Positions 45,103 to 54,667 of a stretch of 64,000 nt of DNA are shown here, piece by piece. The DNA is taken from assembly GCA_003210025.1 (NCBI GenBank), contig QCNW01000003.1:1-64000 (forward strand). Direction: 5' to 3'. The notes under the pieces were generated by a model. That model was given only the letters and a program-made list of their open reading frames with translations, ran no database searches and had not been told where the DNA came from. Each line of letters begins with the position of its first letter. The first letter of the stretch is position 1. This DNA comes from Pelagibacteraceae bacterium AG-426-M19 (GTDB taxonomy: Bacteria; Pseudomonadota; Alphaproteobacteria; Pelagibacterales; Pelagibacteraceae). The translations under genes were made by a program, and so were the position numbers.

Positions 45103-47304
45103 CTAATAGAGCGGATTATTTCTAAAAAAATCTTTTAAAAATATTGGTTTTTGAGACAAAATGTATCTATAAACATTGTAATTCTCCATAACCCTCTGAA
45201 CATAGTTTCTGGTCTCTTTAAACTTAATAAGTTCTACCCAATCAACATAATCGATTTGTTTCTTTTGAGGATTTTTATTTATTTTTTTCCAATACTTCAC
45301 TCTTTTTGGTCCTGCATTATATGCTGCCACAGCGAAAGGGTAGGATCCATCATAATCAAGAATTAAACCTGCAATATAAAAAGATCCCAAATTTATATTA
45401 TACTCAGGACTTGTTGTTAAACGAGATTTTGAATAAGAAACTTTTGCCTGCTTAGCAACTGTCTTTGCAGTATAAGGCATCAACTGCATTAAACCTTGTG
45501 CTCCAACTCTACTTCTTGCAGATATATCAAACTCACTTTCTTGTCTTATAATAGATAAAATTAAAGCTTGTTCTGGTATTTTTCTTGATCCAACTTTATT
45601 CGGAGTGCTTATTACTGGATAATTATATTTGTTATGAAACCTTTTTTGATAAGATGCTATTTTAGAAACTTGAATAGCAAAATCAAATCTAGAGATATCA
45701 GTTGCTAGTTTTGCTGCCAATATTTCACTTCCCGCTGAAACATTGTCATTTGCTAGAAATCTTAAAATATGTTTCGTATATTTATCTTTTTTTACTTCAT
45801 CTAATAAATGTACTATTGCGACTAATTTATTTTTGTAAAAACTTTCAGCATAATTTTTGTCAACTTGAGTACTTTCTTTAAGTTCAAAAGTTTTATTTGG
45901 ATATATTTTCATATGAGATAATTGACCATAATAGGTTGTTAGAAATTTTGAACCTTCTTTAAACCATTTATCTGCTTCCTCCTTATTATTTAGTGCTAAG
46001 TTCGTTTTTCCAAGCCAATAAGCACCTCTTGATAAACTAATTGGATATCCAACATTATTATAAAATTTAGTAAAATGGCTTTTTGCTAAAATTGGGTCTT
46101 TTAAGAAACTTAAAGCAATCCATCCACTCATCCATTCAGCTTCAGCTAATTCAGCACCCTCTGATAGACCATGTTTACTTGTAATTTTATAAGCTTGCTC
46201 ATATCTTTTCTTATAAATAAGTGATCTCGCAATAATCGATCTTTCAACCCACCATTTATCTGGGCGAACCATATAGTCTTTATTATTTTTGATACTTAGT
46301 AAAATTTCTAAAGAACTATCAACTCTTCCTCTTTTCCTTCTCCATTTGAGTCTATCATAATTTAAACCTGCATCCTTTTTTAAACTTGCAGGTACATTCG
46401 ATATAGCGCTATCAACACCATAAGATCTGCTCATTAACAGTTGCCTTGCTGTATATAAAAGTTGATAATCTTTAGGTAGATATCTTAACATTCTTTTGAG
46501 GTCCCAATATTTATTCTCCCAAGCTAAATAGTCAGCTCTTTTAATATAATCACTACTGTTCAAATATTTTTTAAATTTCTTTCTAAAAAAAATAAGATCA
46601 TTTTTACTTAAATCAGCTGTAATAAACCCTTCTTTTATTAAATTTATAGCTGTCTCTTTATTTTTCGATAACAAAGCATCGCCTAGCATCATTTTTCCAA
46701 ATCCACTTAAAGGAGGGTGTTTATCGAACCACTGTATAATTTCATTTTTAGTATGATTTTTAGAATTTATTTTATGCTCTCCTAAGTAACGAACTCTATC
46801 TATCCTTGGATAATCTTTTACTCTTTCGATAAACTGTTTATATTCTGTAAAAGTAGCCCTGTTACCAGTTGTAAGTAGATGTCTCCATTGAATAAAATCA
46901 TAAATAGATTTTGCTCTTGCTTTACTTGCAGCTTTTTTTGCATCCTTCCAATTACTTTTCTCCATAAATGAAATAGCTTGTTTTGCATATCTCAAATCTC
47001 TATCGCTATAAAATTTTTGTTTTTTTATCTTTCTTAATTTTTCTTTAACTATTAGAGGCTTATTTTTTGGAATTATTACACCATCAATTTTCTTAAATAT
47101 CTCCGTGGTAGTAATTTTTATTTCCTTTTGAATTTCATCTTCTTTTTCAGATGGTTTAGGTAGAGGAATGATTTCAGCTATTTTTTTTGTTGTATTTTTT
47201 TCATTTAAATCTGGTTTTTTAATAGGAAGTATAGTTTCATTTGAAAAAGCAGATTGAAACGATAAGAAAAAAAGGATAATTGTTGTTAATAATTTTAAAT
47301 ACAT
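45103..47304 (-). CDS. slt: Soluble lytic murein transglycosylase
   Basis: SLT catalytic domain RQESEFDISARSRVGAQGLMQLMPYTAKTVAK; signal peptide. Confidence 0.93.
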   Translation of the reverse strand: MYLKLLTTIILFFLSFQSAFSNETILPIKKPDLNEKNTTKKIAEIIPLPKPSEKEDEIQKEIKITTTEIFKKIDGVIIPKNKPLIVKEKLRKIKKQKFYSDRDLRYAKQAISFMEKSNWKDAKKAASKARAKSIYDFIQWRHLLTTGNRATFTEYKQFIERVKDYPRIDRVRYLGEHKINSKNHTKNEIIQWFDKHPPLSGFGKMMLGDALLSKNKETAINLIKEGFITADLSKNDLIFFRKKFKKYLNSSDYIKRADYLAWENKYWDLKRMLRYLPKDYQLLYTARQLLMSRSYGVDSAISNVPASLKKDAGLNYDRLKWRRKRGRVDSSLEILLSIKNNKDYMVRPDKWWVERSIIARSLIYKKRYEQAYKITSKHGLSEGAELAEAEWMSGWIALSFLKDPILAKSHFTKFYNNVGYPISLSRGAYWLGKTNLALNNKEEADKWFKEGSKFLTTYYGQLSHMKIYPNKTFELKESTQVDKNYAESFYKNKLVAIVHLLDEVKKDKYTKHILRFLANDNVSAGSEILAAKLATDISRFDFAIQVSKIASYQKRFHNKYNYPVISTPNKVGSRKIPEQALILSIIRQESEFDISARSRVGAQGLMQLMPYTAKTVAKQAKVSYSKSRLTTSPEYNINLGSFYIAGLILDYDGSYPFAVAAYNAGPKRVKYWKKINKNPQKKQIDYVDWVELIKFKETRNYVQRVMENYNVYRYILSQKPIFLKDFFRNNPLY

Positions 47305-47339
47305 TTTATTAAATCAAACAACTTATGTTATAAATAATT

Positions 47340-48227
47340 ATGTTTAAAGGATCAAATGTAGCATTAATTACACCGTTTAAAGACAACAAGCTAGACGAAG
47401 AAAGTTACATAAAAATAATAAATCATCATCTAGAAAATGGAACAAATGGGTTAGTTCCAGTTGGAACAACAGGTGAGTCACCAACATTATCACATGATGA
47501 ACATGAGAGAACAATTGAATTGTGTATAAAAGAAGCAACCGGCAAACTTCCCATAATAGCCGGCACAGGATCTAATTCTACAGAAGAAGCCGTATCATTA
47601 ACTAAACACGCTGAAAAAGCTGGTGCGGATGGTGCTTTAGTTGTTACACCATATTATAATAAACCCACTCAAGAAGGATTATATCAACATTATAAATCAA
47701 TCAATGATAACTGTGGAATTCCAATTATAATTTATAATATTCCAAGCCGTTCAGTAATCGATATGAGCGTTGAAACAATGGCTAGATTATATGAACTAAA
47801 AAATATAGTTGGAGTTAAAGATGCAACAGGTGATTTAAATCGTGTTGATCAACAAAAAGAAAAAATGGGTAATGATTTCATTCAACTTACTGGAAACGAT
47901 GATAATGCTTTTGAATTTAATAAACGTGGAGGCGTTGGAACAATTAGTGTTACAGCAAACGTAGCTCCTAAATTATGTTCTGAATTTCAAAAATTATCAA
48001 AATCTTCAAATGAGGATGATTTAAAAAAGGCTCAACAACTTGATGATATGTTGCAACCGTTGCATAAAAATTTATTTATAGAAAGCAATCCTTCACCAGT
48101 TAAGTATGCTGCTAAATTACTTGGTCTATGCGATGATACTGTAAGATTACCTTTGGTAAAAATAACTGAAAATACAAAAAAGGAAGTCGAGAAAGCATTA
48201 AAAGTAGCAAAACTTATTGATGAGTGA
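47340..48227 (+). CDS. dapA: 4-hydroxy-tetrahydrodipicolinate synthase
   Basis: [36 protein letters not shown]. Confidence 0.97.
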   Translation: MFKGSNVALITPFKDNKLDEESYIKIINHHLENGTNGLVPVGTTGESPTLSHDEHERTIELCIKEATGKLPIIAGTGSNSTEEAVSLTKHAEKAGADGALVVTPYYNKPTQEGLYQHYKSINDNCGIPIIIYNIPSRSVIDMSVETMARLYELKNIVGVKDATGDLNRVDQQKEKMGNDFIQLTGNDDNAFEFNKRGGVGTISVTANVAPKLCSEFQKLSKSSNEDDLKKAQQLDDMLQPLHKNLFIESNPSPVKYAAKLLGLCDDTVRLPLVKITENTKKEVEKALKVAKLIDE

Positions 48228-48690
48228 TAAATCTACATCTGGCATCAAGATCATTACAATAAATCGAAAAGCATCTTTTAATTTTTTCTTTAAGGAAATC
48301 TTAGAAGCAGGAATTGTACTAAAAGGGTCTGAAATAAAATCTGTTAGAGATGGAAAAGTAAATATTGCAGAGTCATACGCAGTAGAAAAAGAAGGAGAAA
48401 TTTTTTTAATTAATTCACATATACCCATATATAAACAAGCTAGTTATTCAAATCACAATCCTTACTCAGAAAGAAAATTGTTATTTAACAAAAAGGAAAT
48501 TAACAAACTAATTGGTAAAATGAACGAGGATGGTTTAACTTTAGTTCCAACTAAAATGTATTTTAAAAAAGGTAAAGTTAAAGTTGAAATAGCAGTTGCA
48601 AAGGGCAAAAAACAATACGATAAGCGACAAACCAAAAAAACTAAAGATTGGAACCGTGAAAAAGCGAGATATTTCAGACGCTCAAGTTAA
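48217..48690 (+). CDS. smpB: SsrA-binding protein SmpB
   Basis: [25 protein letters not shown]-terminal [23 protein letters not shown]. Confidence 0.97.
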   Translation: MMSDKSTSGIKIITINRKASFNFFFKEILEAGIVLKGSEIKSVRDGKVNIAESYAVEKEGEIFLINSHIPIYKQASYSNHNPYSERKLLFNKKEINKLIGKMNEDGLTLVPTKMYFKKGKVKVEIAVAKGKKQYDKRQTKKTKDWNREKARYFRRSS

Positions 48691-49183
48691 AAATGTATAT
48701 CTATCAATAGGCTCTAATTTAGGAAATAGAATACATTTTTTAGAAAAATCTAAATATCTATTGGAAACCCATGATATTAAAATTGTCAAAACATCTAGTT
48801 ATTATGAGACTGAGTCATGGCCAGATCCTAGTTTTCCAAAATTTATTAATGCTGTATTACTGATAAAAACAAAATTAAATCAATTTGAACTGTTTGAAAT
48901 AATTAAGTCTATAGAAAAAAAATTAGGCAGAAAAATAGCTCCTAAAAATCATCCAAGAAATTGTGATATTGATATATTAGATTTTAATGGAAAGATTACT
49001 AAATCAAATAAAAAATTGATCAATTTAGAGATCCCGCATCCAAGAATGCATAATAGAAACTTTGTACTTATGCCACTGTTTGAAATATGCAAAAATTGGT
49101 CTCACCCAAAATTAAAAAAAAATATAGTAAAACTCTTATCTTCTTTAAAAAAAAATAATTTAAGAAGTATTAAAGTTATCTAA
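48656..49183 (+). CDS. folK: HPPK, 2-amino-4-hydroxy-6-hydroxymethyldihydropteridine pyrophosphokinase (start uncertain, GTG 48656 proposed)
   Basis: [56 protein letters not shown] track start 48596 lies deep in smpB. Confidence 0.9.
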   Translation: MKKRDISDAQVKNVYLSIGSNLGNRIHFLEKSKYLLETHDIKIVKTSSYYETESWPDPSFPKFINAVLLIKTKLNQFELFEIIKSIEKKLGRKIAPKNHPRNCDIDILDFNGKITKSNKKLINLEIPHPRMHNRNFVLMPLFEICKNWSHPKLKKNIVKLLSSLKKNNLRSIKVI

Positions 49184-49188
49184 ATAAG

Positions 49189-49197
49189 TGATATAAT
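49189..49197 (+). promoter_or_regulatory. Extended -10 TGATATAAT placing a predicted TSS at about the rsh ATG
   Basis: TGnTATAAT match 7 nt upstream of ATG 49204. Confidence 0.45.
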
Positions 49198-49203
49198 AAA
49201 TCG

Positions 49204-50946
49204 ATGCTAAATTCTGACGAATTAATAAATAAGGTTAAATCATACAATAAGTTTCTTAACCCAGAAACTCTAAGCAAAGCATATGATTTTGCAGTGAAAG
49301 TTCATAAAGATCAAAAACGACAATCAGGAGATCCATACGTCATTCATCCTGTTGCAGTTGCAAATATTTTAACCGAACTTAAGTTGGATAGTGCAACGAT
49401 AGCAACTGGTTTACTTCACGATACCATAGAAGATACTTATGCAACTTATAAAACTATAGAAGAACAATTTGGAAAAGAAGTTGCTGATTTAGTTGATGGA
49501 GTTACAAAAATTTCAGTTTTTGAAAACCAAGCTATTTCTAATTCAAAAGCTGAAAATTTTAGAAAACTCATACTTGCAACTTCTAAAGATATTAGAGTCC
49601 TTCTTGTGAAACTTGCAGATCGTTTGCATAATATGCGAACTTTGAAGGCTATTGATAAAGAGGAAAAAAGAAAAAGAATTGCTAAAGAAACTATGGAAAT
49701 TTATGCTCCTCTAGCAGATAGAATGGGAATGAATAGAATAAGAGATGAACTTGAAGATCTTTCTTTTGATATTTTAAATCCTGAAGCAAGAAAAATGATC
49801 AAAGATAGATTAGACACAATAAAAGATAATAATTTGATTAATTATAATTCAGTTCTTAGTGAATTTGAAAATCTATTAAATGAAAATGATATAGATTTCA
49901 AAATTTATTCTAGAGAAAAAACTCCTTTTTCAATTTGGAGAAAAATTCAGAAAAAAAGGACTTCACTTGAGCAAATTACAGATATTATTGGTTTTAGAAT
50001 AATTTTGGATAATGTTGAAAATTGTTACAAAACCTTAGGTGTGATACATAATAAATGGAATTGTATACCCGGTAGATTTAAAGATTACATTTCATCACCG
50101 AAAATAAATAATTATAAATCTCTTCACACAGCAGTGATCGGTCCAAATAAAAGACCGATTGAAATACAACTAAGAACGCAACAAATGCATGAATTTGCGC
50201 AAAGAGGTATAGCTTCTCATTGGAAATATAAATCTTCAGAAAAGTTTAACTCTTTAACTTGGAAGGAATATGATTGGCTAGCAGATCTGGTAGAAATTAT
50301 AGATAAAAATGAAAATCCAGAACATTATTTTGAGTATACAAAACTCCAAATGTTTCAAGAAAATGTTTTTTGTTTTACACCAAAGGGGTCAGTCATAAAA
50401 TTACCTAAAGAAGCAAGTCCGATTGATTTTGCTTATGCTGTACACACCAAAGTAGGTGATACTGCGATTGGATGTGAAATAAATGGAAAGGAAAGTCCTT
50501 TACAATCAATATTGAGAAATGGAGATGTAGTTAAAATATTAACATCAAAAAAAGACTCACCTTCTTTGCATTGGATAACAAGCGCTAAAACTGGCAAAGC
50601 AAGAGCTGCAATAAGAAGATACTGGCAATACAAAGAAGACAGTAAGCCTACAGAAAAAAAATATAACACTACCCTTTGGATGTCTTTACCTGATAGACCT
50701 GGAATACTAGGTGATGTCACAACAATGATTGGAACCAATAATGTAAATATTTCAAGTGTTGAAATGGTAGAAAAAACTAAGAGAACCATTAATTTTAGGT
50801 TCAACCTAATCATTCAAGATTTGAAAAACTTTACAAAACTTATTAGTGAGCTAAAACAGAAAGAATATAATTTCAAAATAATTAGACACAAAAACAAAAA
50901 ATATGCTTTCTTTAAAAGATTCTTTAGCGGTTTTAAAAAAAACTAA
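49204..50946 (+). CDS. rsh: RelA/SpoT-family (p)ppGpp synthetase/hydrolase
   Basis: HD motif LLHDTIEDT; synthetase YKSLHTAV, EIQLRTQQMHEFAQRGIASHWKYK; TGS and ACT domains. Confidence 0.95.
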   Translation: MLNSDELINKVKSYNKFLNPETLSKAYDFAVKVHKDQKRQSGDPYVIHPVAVANILTELKLDSATIATGLLHDTIEDTYATYKTIEEQFGKEVADLVDGVTKISVFENQAISNSKAENFRKLILATSKDIRVLLVKLADRLHNMRTLKAIDKEEKRKRIAKETMEIYAPLADRMGMNRIRDELEDLSFDILNPEARKMIKDRLDTIKDNNLINYNSVLSEFENLLNENDIDFKIYSREKTPFSIWRKIQKKRTSLEQITDIIGFRIILDNVENCYKTLGVIHNKWNCIPGRFKDYISSPKINNYKSLHTAVIGPNKRPIEIQLRTQQMHEFAQRGIASHWKYKSSEKFNSLTWKEYDWLADLVEIIDKNENPEHYFEYTKLQMFQENVFCFTPKGSVIKLPKEASPIDFAYAVHTKVGDTAIGCEINGKESPLQSILRNGDVVKILTSKKDSPSLHWITSAKTGKARAAIRRYWQYKEDSKPTEKKYNTTLWMSLPDRPGILGDVTTMIGTNNVNISSVEMVEKTKRTINFRFNLIIQDLKNFTKLISELKQKEYNFKIIRHKNKKYAFFKRFFSGFKKN

Positions 50947-51493
50947 GGCACTTTTAGAAGGACATTTTGTTTTATCTTCAGGTTTACATTCACCTCAATA
51001 TGTTCAATGTGCTAAATTATTAAGTTATCCAAAAAAATCAGAAAAATTTTGTAAATCCTTAAGCACTAAAATAAAAAAAAAATTCAAAAAAATTGATATA
51101 ATTTTGTCACCAGCTATGGGCGGTATTGTAATAGGTTATATCGTTGGAAGTTTATTGAATAAGGAGACAATATTTTGTGAAAGAGTTAATGGGAAATTTA
51201 CTTTAAGAAGAGGTTTTTCAATTAAAAAAAATTCTAAAGTCTTGATAGTAGAAGACGTAATTACCACAGGTAAGTCAAGTTTAGAATGTGCTCGACTTGT
51301 AAAAAAATATAAATCAAAAGTAGTTGGATATGCGTGTTTGATTAATAGATCTAGTAAACCAAGTTTAAAAATTAAAGATAAAAATATTGTTTCCCAAATT
51401 AAATTAGAAATACCAACTTATAAAAAAAATGATTTACCAATTGAGTTGAAAAAAATTCCAATTACAAAACCAGGAAGTAGATATTTAAAATGA
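50903..51493 (+). CDS. pyrE: Orotate phosphoribosyltransferase
   Basis: PRTase motif VLIVEDVITTGKSSLE; HFVLSSGLHSPQYVQC. Confidence 0.94.
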   Translation: MLSLKDSLAVLKKTKALLEGHFVLSSGLHSPQYVQCAKLLSYPKKSEKFCKSLSTKIKKKFKKIDIILSPAMGGIVIGYIVGSLLNKETIFCERVNGKFTLRRGFSIKKNSKVLIVEDVITTGKSSLECARLVKKYKSKVVGYACLINRSSKPSLKIKDKNIVSQIKLEIPTYKKNDLPIELKKIPITKPGSRYLK

Positions 51494-52209
51494 AATCTAG
51501 ACTAGGTGTTAACGTAGATCATATTGCAACATTAAGAAACGCTAGAGGAGAGGGACATCCTGATCCTATTTCATATGCAAAACAAGTTATGAATTTTGGT
51601 GCTAATTCTATTACTATTCATTTAAGAGAAGATCGTAGACACATTCGAGATGAAGACGTAGCTATATTTTCAAAAATTAAAAGTGTACCAATAAATTTAG
51701 AAATGGCTGCTAATAATGAAATGCTTAAAATTGCGTTAAAATATAAACCGAATTTTGTTTGCATAGTTCCTGAAAAAAGAAATGAAATAACTACTGAAGG
51801 AGGTTTAAATATCACCAAAAACGAAAAAATAATTAAAAAAGTAATTAGTAAATTAAATTCGAAAAAAATTAGAACAAGTCTTTTCATCAATCCAAATATT
51901 AAAGATGTTTTTGCATCAAAAAAATTAAATGCAAAATGTGTGGAACTTCATACAGGAAAATTTGCTTTAAATGTTAAAAATAACAAAAATTATTTAGTCG
52001 AGTTCAAAAAAATAAAAAATTGTGCCACGTTAGCAAAAAAACTAGGAATGGAAGTTCATGCAGGTCATGGCCTTGATTATAATTCAACTAAAATTTTAAG
52101 AAAGATTAAATCTATAGAGGAATTTAATATTGGACATTTTATAATTGGAGAGGCCATCATGTTTGGTATGAAAAAAGTAATCACTAATTTTAGAAAAATA
52201 TTAAACTAA
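51490..52209 (+). CDS. pdxJ: Pyridoxine 5'-phosphate synthase
   Basis: LGVNVDHIATLRNARGEGHPDPISYA; HLREDRRHIRDEDV; VHAGHGLDY. Confidence 0.97.
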   Translation: MKSRLGVNVDHIATLRNARGEGHPDPISYAKQVMNFGANSITIHLREDRRHIRDEDVAIFSKIKSVPINLEMAANNEMLKIALKYKPNFVCIVPEKRNEITTEGGLNITKNEKIIKKVISKLNSKKIRTSLFINPNIKDVFASKKLNAKCVELHTGKFALNVKNNKNYLVEFKKIKNCATLAKKLGMEVHAGHGLDYNSTKILRKIKSIEEFNIGHFIIGEAIMFGMKKVITNFRKILN

Positions 52210-52595
52210 TGATAATTGGTAATGGTGTTGATATTATTGATAATAAAAGAATAGAAAAATCCCTAAAAATTAAAGGTTTTAAAAAAAGACTCTTTACATT
52301 GAATGAAATTAAACAATCAAAAAAATACAGAAACAAAACGAATTACTTTGCAAAAAGATTCGCTGCTAAAGAAGCCTTCGTTAAATCAATAGGCACAGGG
52401 TTTAGAGATAATATTAATTTTAATGATATTGAAATATACAATAATAAGAAAGGATCGCCTAAAATTAAAATTTCACAGAAAATAAAAGATATATTAAAAA
52501 AAAAATTTAAATTAAAGAATTACGATATACATCTTTCACTTTCAGATGAAAATAACCACTCAATTGCATTTGTTATTTTGAATAGAAAAAAATGA
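52209..52595 (+). CDS. acpS: Holo-[acyl-carrier-protein] synthase
   Basis: IGNGVDIIDNKRIEKS; FAKRFAAKEAFVKSIGTGFR. Confidence 0.95.
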   Translation: MIIGNGVDIIDNKRIEKSLKIKGFKKRLFTLNEIKQSKKYRNKTNYFAKRFAAKEAFVKSIGTGFRDNINFNDIEIYNNKKGSPKIKISQKIKDILKKKFKLKNYDIHLSLSDENNHSIAFVILNRKK

Positions 52596-53320
52596 AAAAT
52601 TTTATAATTGATAATACTAAAACATTATTTTATGCGTTAATAATTGCAGTATTTATAAGATCAATATTAATCCAGCCATTTTATATACCATCATCATCAA
52701 TGGAAACTAACTTGCTTGTGGGTGATAGATTATTTGTTACAAAATTTTCTTACGGATATAGTAAACATTCATTTCCTTTTAGTCCTCCTATTTTTAAAGG
52801 ACGTATATTAAATAAAAACCCTAAAAGAGGAGATGTTATAGTTTTTAAAACACCTGCTGATAATCGTACAGATTATATTAAAAGATTGATTGGTTTACCA
52901 GGTGATACAATACAATTTATTGATGGTGATTTATATATAAATTCTAATCAAGTATTAAAAACAATTAAAAGCAAAAATGATAAGTTATATTGTGGATCAT
53001 CCCAAATTGATGTCAATATATTTGAGGAAAAACTTCCAAATGGAAAAAGTTATTTAGCGGCATATAGAACCGATATAACTTTTTCTAATTCAGATAAATA
53101 CATTGTTCCTGAAAATCATTTTTTTTTCTTAGGTGACAATAGGGATTGTTCTAAAGACAGCAGATTTCTATCTGAAGTTGGTTATGTTAATCAAAATAAT
53201 TTAGTTGGAAAAGCACAAATTTTATTTTTTTCATCTAATCCAAGGAAAGGAAGTATCTTTAATATTTTCAAATGGAATGAAATAGTTCGATTTGAAAGAT
53301 TTTTTAATAAAATAATTTAA
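52592..53320 (+). CDS. lepB: Signal peptidase I
   Basis: FYIPSSSMETNLLVGDRLFVTKFSYGYSKHSFPF; YIKRLIGLPGD; FLGDNRDCSKDSR. Confidence 0.97.
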   Translation: MKNFIIDNTKTLFYALIIAVFIRSILIQPFYIPSSSMETNLLVGDRLFVTKFSYGYSKHSFPFSPPIFKGRILNKNPKRGDVIVFKTPADNRTDYIKRLIGLPGDTIQFIDGDLYINSNQVLKTIKSKNDKLYCGSSQIDVNIFEEKLPNGKSYLAAYRTDITFSNSDKYIVPENHFFFLGDNRDCSKDSRFLSEVGYVNQNNLVGKAQILFFSSNPRKGSIFNIFKWNEIVRFERFFNKII

Positions 53321-53324
53321 ATAA

Positions 53325-53987
53325 ATGAAGTTAAACAAACTACAAAAGAAAATAGGTATTAGCTTTAAAGATGATAAACTATTGATACAAGCTTTAACAC
53401 ACAAAAGTTTTGATACAAAAAATAATTATGAAAAACTAGAATTTTTAGGTGATAGAGTTTTAGGATTTGTTATATCAAAGAAACTTTTAGAGTTATATCC
53501 AAATGAAAAAGTCGGTATAATTGATAAGAAACTTGCAAATTTGGTTAATAAAAATAAGTGTTTTGAAATTGGCAATGAATTAGAATTGGATAACTATATT
53601 TTAACAGGAAACACAGAAAAGAAAAAAAAAATCAATATAGAAAAAAAAATTATATCTGATTGTTGTGAGTCTTTGATAGGAGCTATTTATATAGATAAAG
53701 GTTTTGAGGCTTCATCTAAATTTATACTAAATTATTGGAAAAATTATTTAAACTTATCAGATGTTACAGTAATCGACTCTAAGACGAGATTACAAGAATA
53801 TTCATTGAAGAAATTTAAAACATTACCAATGTATAAACTTATTTCTAATACAGGACCAAGACATAAACCTAATTTTAAAATTAGTGTAAAAATTAAGGAT
53901 AGCAAAACAGTTATCGCTGATGGTAGTTCAAAAAAAAATGCAGAACAAGCCGCAGCTATGAAACTTTTAGAAACTATTAAAGTATAA
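53325..53987 (+). CDS. rnc: Ribonuclease III
   Basis: YEKLEFLGDRVLGFVISKKL; CCESLIGAIYIDKGF; dsRBD. Confidence 0.95.
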   Translation: MKLNKLQKKIGISFKDDKLLIQALTHKSFDTKNNYEKLEFLGDRVLGFVISKKLLELYPNEKVGIIDKKLANLVNKNKCFEIGNELELDNYILTGNTEKKKKINIEKKIISDCCESLIGAIYIDKGFEASSKFILNYWKNYLNLSDVTVIDSKTRLQEYSLKKFKTLPMYKLISNTGPRHKPNFKISVKIKDSKTVIADGSSKKNAEQAAAMKLLETIKV

Positions 53988-54667
53988 TGAATTGGCAAGA
54001 TAAAGGATACTTACTTTCAAAAAATAAATATAATGAAAATTCTCTAATATCTGAATTTTACACTGAAAATCATGGAAAAATTTCTGGAATTATTTTTGGA
54101 GGAACCTCAAAAAAAATAAAAAACTATCTATTTGAGGGTAATAAATTGCACATTAATTACAATTCAAAATCTCAATCAAAAATTGGTTCTTTAAAAGTTG
54201 AAATTGATGAATTTAAAACTCCTTATTTTTTGGAAGACAAGCAAAAACTTCTTTGTATAATTTATACAATGAATTTGATTAAAATTTTAACAGTAGAGAA
54301 CGAAAAAAATAGAGAGATTTATTACTTAATTGATAATTATTTTAAGATGTTAAAAGATGAAGAGTGGCTCTCAAAGTTTGTAAATTGGGAGTTAAACTTT
54401 TATAAATTAATTGGATATGACATAGACTTTAATGATTATGTAGAAGAGGTTTCTGAAGGTAATAAAATTAATTATAAATTAAAAAATTCAAACAAAATCA
54501 TTCCAAATTTTTTAGTAAATAAAAATGAAGAAAATATTAGCTTTGAAGATACTTTTGATGCTTTAAAAATTGTAGGAGATTTTTTAGATAAAACAATAGT
54601 TAAACCGAATAATCTTAATTTTCCTAAAACAAGATTTAATTTTCAAAATTCTTTAAAATTAATCTAG
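53987..54667 (+). CDS. recO: DNA repair protein RecO
   Basis: WQDKGYLLSKNKYNENSLISEFYTENHGKISGIIFGG; downstream of rnc. Confidence 0.87.
   Translation: MNWQDKGYLLSKNKYNENSLISEFYTENHGKISGIIFGGTSKKIKNYLFEGNKLHINYNSKSQSKIGSLKVEIDEFKTPYFLEDKQKLLCIIYTMNLIKILTVENEKNREIYYLIDNYFKMLKDEEWLSKFVNWELNFYKLIGYDIDFNDYVEEVSEGNKINYKLKNSNKIIPNFLVNKNEENISFEDTFDALKIVGDFLDKTIVKPNNLNFPKTRFNFQNSLKLI

Noticed and set aside
50433-50813. 126-aa minus-strand ORF opposite rsh
   Set aside because: Antisense frame over the conserved TGS region; composition typical of spurious AT-rich ORFs.
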